A DNA stretch of 5,607 nucleotides from Actinomycetota bacterium. Its GTDB lineage: Bacteria; Actinomycetota; Thermoleophilia; Solirubrobacterales; Solirubrobacteraceae. The translations under genes and the position numbers were made by a program. The DNA is taken from positions 1 to 5,607 of the forward strand of contig JAHWJM010000192.1 of NCBI GenBank assembly GCA_019348435.1, given 5' to 3'. Below are positions 4,801 to 5,607 of the stretch, one piece after another. The notes under the pieces were generated by a model, which did no database searches, was not told the DNA's origin, and saw nothing but the letters and a program-made list of their open reading frames with translations. Within the stretch, counting starts at the first letter, position 1. Every line of letters begins with the position of its first letter.

Positions 4801-5607
4801 ATGGCCAAGGACACGGAGAAGCTCATCCGCCAGCTCTCCCTGATCTCGTACCTCATGGCCGAGCGCCGGCCGGTCACCGCGCTGGAGATCCGCCGCGACG
4901 TCGAGGGCTACAGCGCGATGAACGAGGACGCCTTCGCGCGGCGCTTCTACGCCGACCGCTCCGAGCTGGAGTCGCTGGGGATCGCGCTGACCGTCGAGCG
5001 CCCGGTCGACGGCGTCGCCGAGCAGGAGAACTACTCGCTGCGGCCGGAGAACTTCCACCTGCCCGCGATCGCGTTCTCCGATGCCGAGCTGGCGGCGCTG
5101 CAGACCGCGCTGTCGCTGCTCGACGGCGAGTTCGCCTACGCCGAGCCGCTGCGCCTGGCTCTGCAGCAGATCTCGTGGGGTCGCTCCAATCCGATGAGCG
5201 CCCCCGAGCAGCGTTCGGTCGGGCTCGGCATCAAGGCGTCGGTCGACGGCCACGAGCTCTCGCAGCGCCTGGCGAAGATCGAGACGGCGATCTTTCGCAA
5301 CAAGACGATCACCTTCGACTACTACACGATGGCCCGCGACGACACCGGCACGCGCAAGGTCGACCCGTACCACCTGCTCTTCAAGGGCGAGTTCTACCTG
5401 CTCGGCTACGCGCACGAGCGCAAGGCGCTGCGCGTCTTTCGCCTGTCGCGCATCCGCGGCAAGGTCGCCTATGCCACGAAGGCCGAGCACGACTTCAAGG
5501 GCCCGCCGGAGGGCTTTGACCCGCGCCCGTACGCCAACCGCGCCGAGTGGCAGTTCGGCGACGCGGCGGCCACCGGCGAGATCGAGATCTCCGAGCGGAT
5601 CGCCTGG
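4801..5607 (+). CDS. PafB-like HTH-WYL transcriptional regulator, N-terminal 269 codons
   Basis: The frame is open through the right edge, so the C-terminus is missing, probably about 50-70 residues judged from the usual 320-330 of PafB/PafC. Residues 1-60 form a winged-helix region: a KLIRQLSLISYLMAERRPV helix pair, then ALEIRRDVEGYSAMNEDAFARRF and DRSELESLGI, which match the PafB style (GY...AF.R.F..D..EL..LGI). Residues about 155-235 hold the WYL domain, with F198-Y-L200 in place of W-Y-L and the basic RVFRLSRI (211-218) that in the family binds a ligand, thought to be nucleic acid or nucleotide. In mycobacteria PafB and PafC act together as an activator of LexA/RecA-independent DNA-damage genes; a PafC partner could follow beyond the window. 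The ATG at 4801 fits the family start; a GTG at 4792 in the same frame is less likely. Divergent from the secreted hydrolase. Confidence 0.88.
   Translation, partial: MAKDTEKLIRQLSLISYLMAERRPVTALEIRRDVEGYSAMNEDAFARRFYADRSELESLGIALTVERPVDGVAEQENYSLRPENFHLPAIAFSDAELAALQTALSLLDGEFAYAEPLRLALQQISWGRSNPMSAPEQRSVGLGIKASVDGHELSQRLAKIETAIFRNKTITFDYYTMARDDTGTRKVDPYHLLFKGEFYLLGYAHERKALRVFRLSRIRGKVAYATKAEHDFKGPPEGFDPRPYANRAEWQFGDAAATGEIEISERIAW

Noticed and set aside
4681..5519. Frames at 4681-5490 (minus) and 4710-5519 (plus) over the regulator
   Set aside because: Both are low-complexity shadows; the true frame starts at 4801 and has HTH and WYL domains running off the window end.
1..5607. CRISPR array, tRNA or rRNA gene, insertion sequence, toxin-antitoxin or defence cluster
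   Set aside because: No regularly spaced repeats, no tRNA-like cloverleaf or CCA-type ends, and no transposase or defence-type motifs were seen on either strand.

Overview
This is a very GC-rich window, roughly 70% by eye, with compact gene packing and strong G/C bias at third codon positions. It looks like an actinobacterial chromosome. The PafB-type WYL regulator and the L,D-transpeptidase with a PG_binding_4-like front half point to Actinomycetota, possibly the Thermoleophilia/Solirubrobacterales branch. That placement is an inference from protein style, not a database result.

Layout, left to right: (1) 1-219 (+), the 3' end of a chorismate-utilising enzyme, most like para-aminobenzoate synthase component I (PabB). 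(2) 179-1177 (-), an exported L,D-transpeptidase (YkuD fold) whose last codons overlap the pabB end tail to tail. (3) 1237-1932 (-), a classical short-chain dehydrogenase/reductase (SDR) in the same orientation, just upstream of the transpeptidase. (4) 1995-2963 (+), a YhaM-like 3'-5' exoribonuclease with an OB fold followed by an HD domain, divergent from the SDR across 62 bp. (5) 2964-3132, a short convergent gap without a convincing gene. (6) 3133-4668 (-), a secreted alpha/beta hydrolase of the S15/CocE-PepX type. (7) 4669-4800, a divergent promoter region. (8) 4801-5607 (+), the first 269 codons of a PafB-like HTH-WYL transcriptional regulator, cut by the window end.

The genes form no obvious single pathway. 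They cover folate precursor synthesis, cell-wall cross-linking, a general oxidoreductase, RNA turnover, extracellular ester or peptide hydrolysis, and probably DNA-damage-type transcriptional control. The two exported proteins (transpeptidase and hydrolase) have clear signal peptides and intact active sites. No tRNA, rRNA, CRISPR array, insertion sequence or phage gene was seen.

The most notable pattern is in the upstream regions. Three genes (transpeptidase, SDR, WYL regulator) have a TANNNT -10-like hexamer ending exactly 7 nt before the start codon. A fourth (hydrolase) has one 9 nt before. None has a well-placed Shine-Dalgarno sequence. This suggests widespread leaderless transcription. 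I did not find a convincing new multi-gene system; the window reads as ordinary housekeeping and accessory chromosome.
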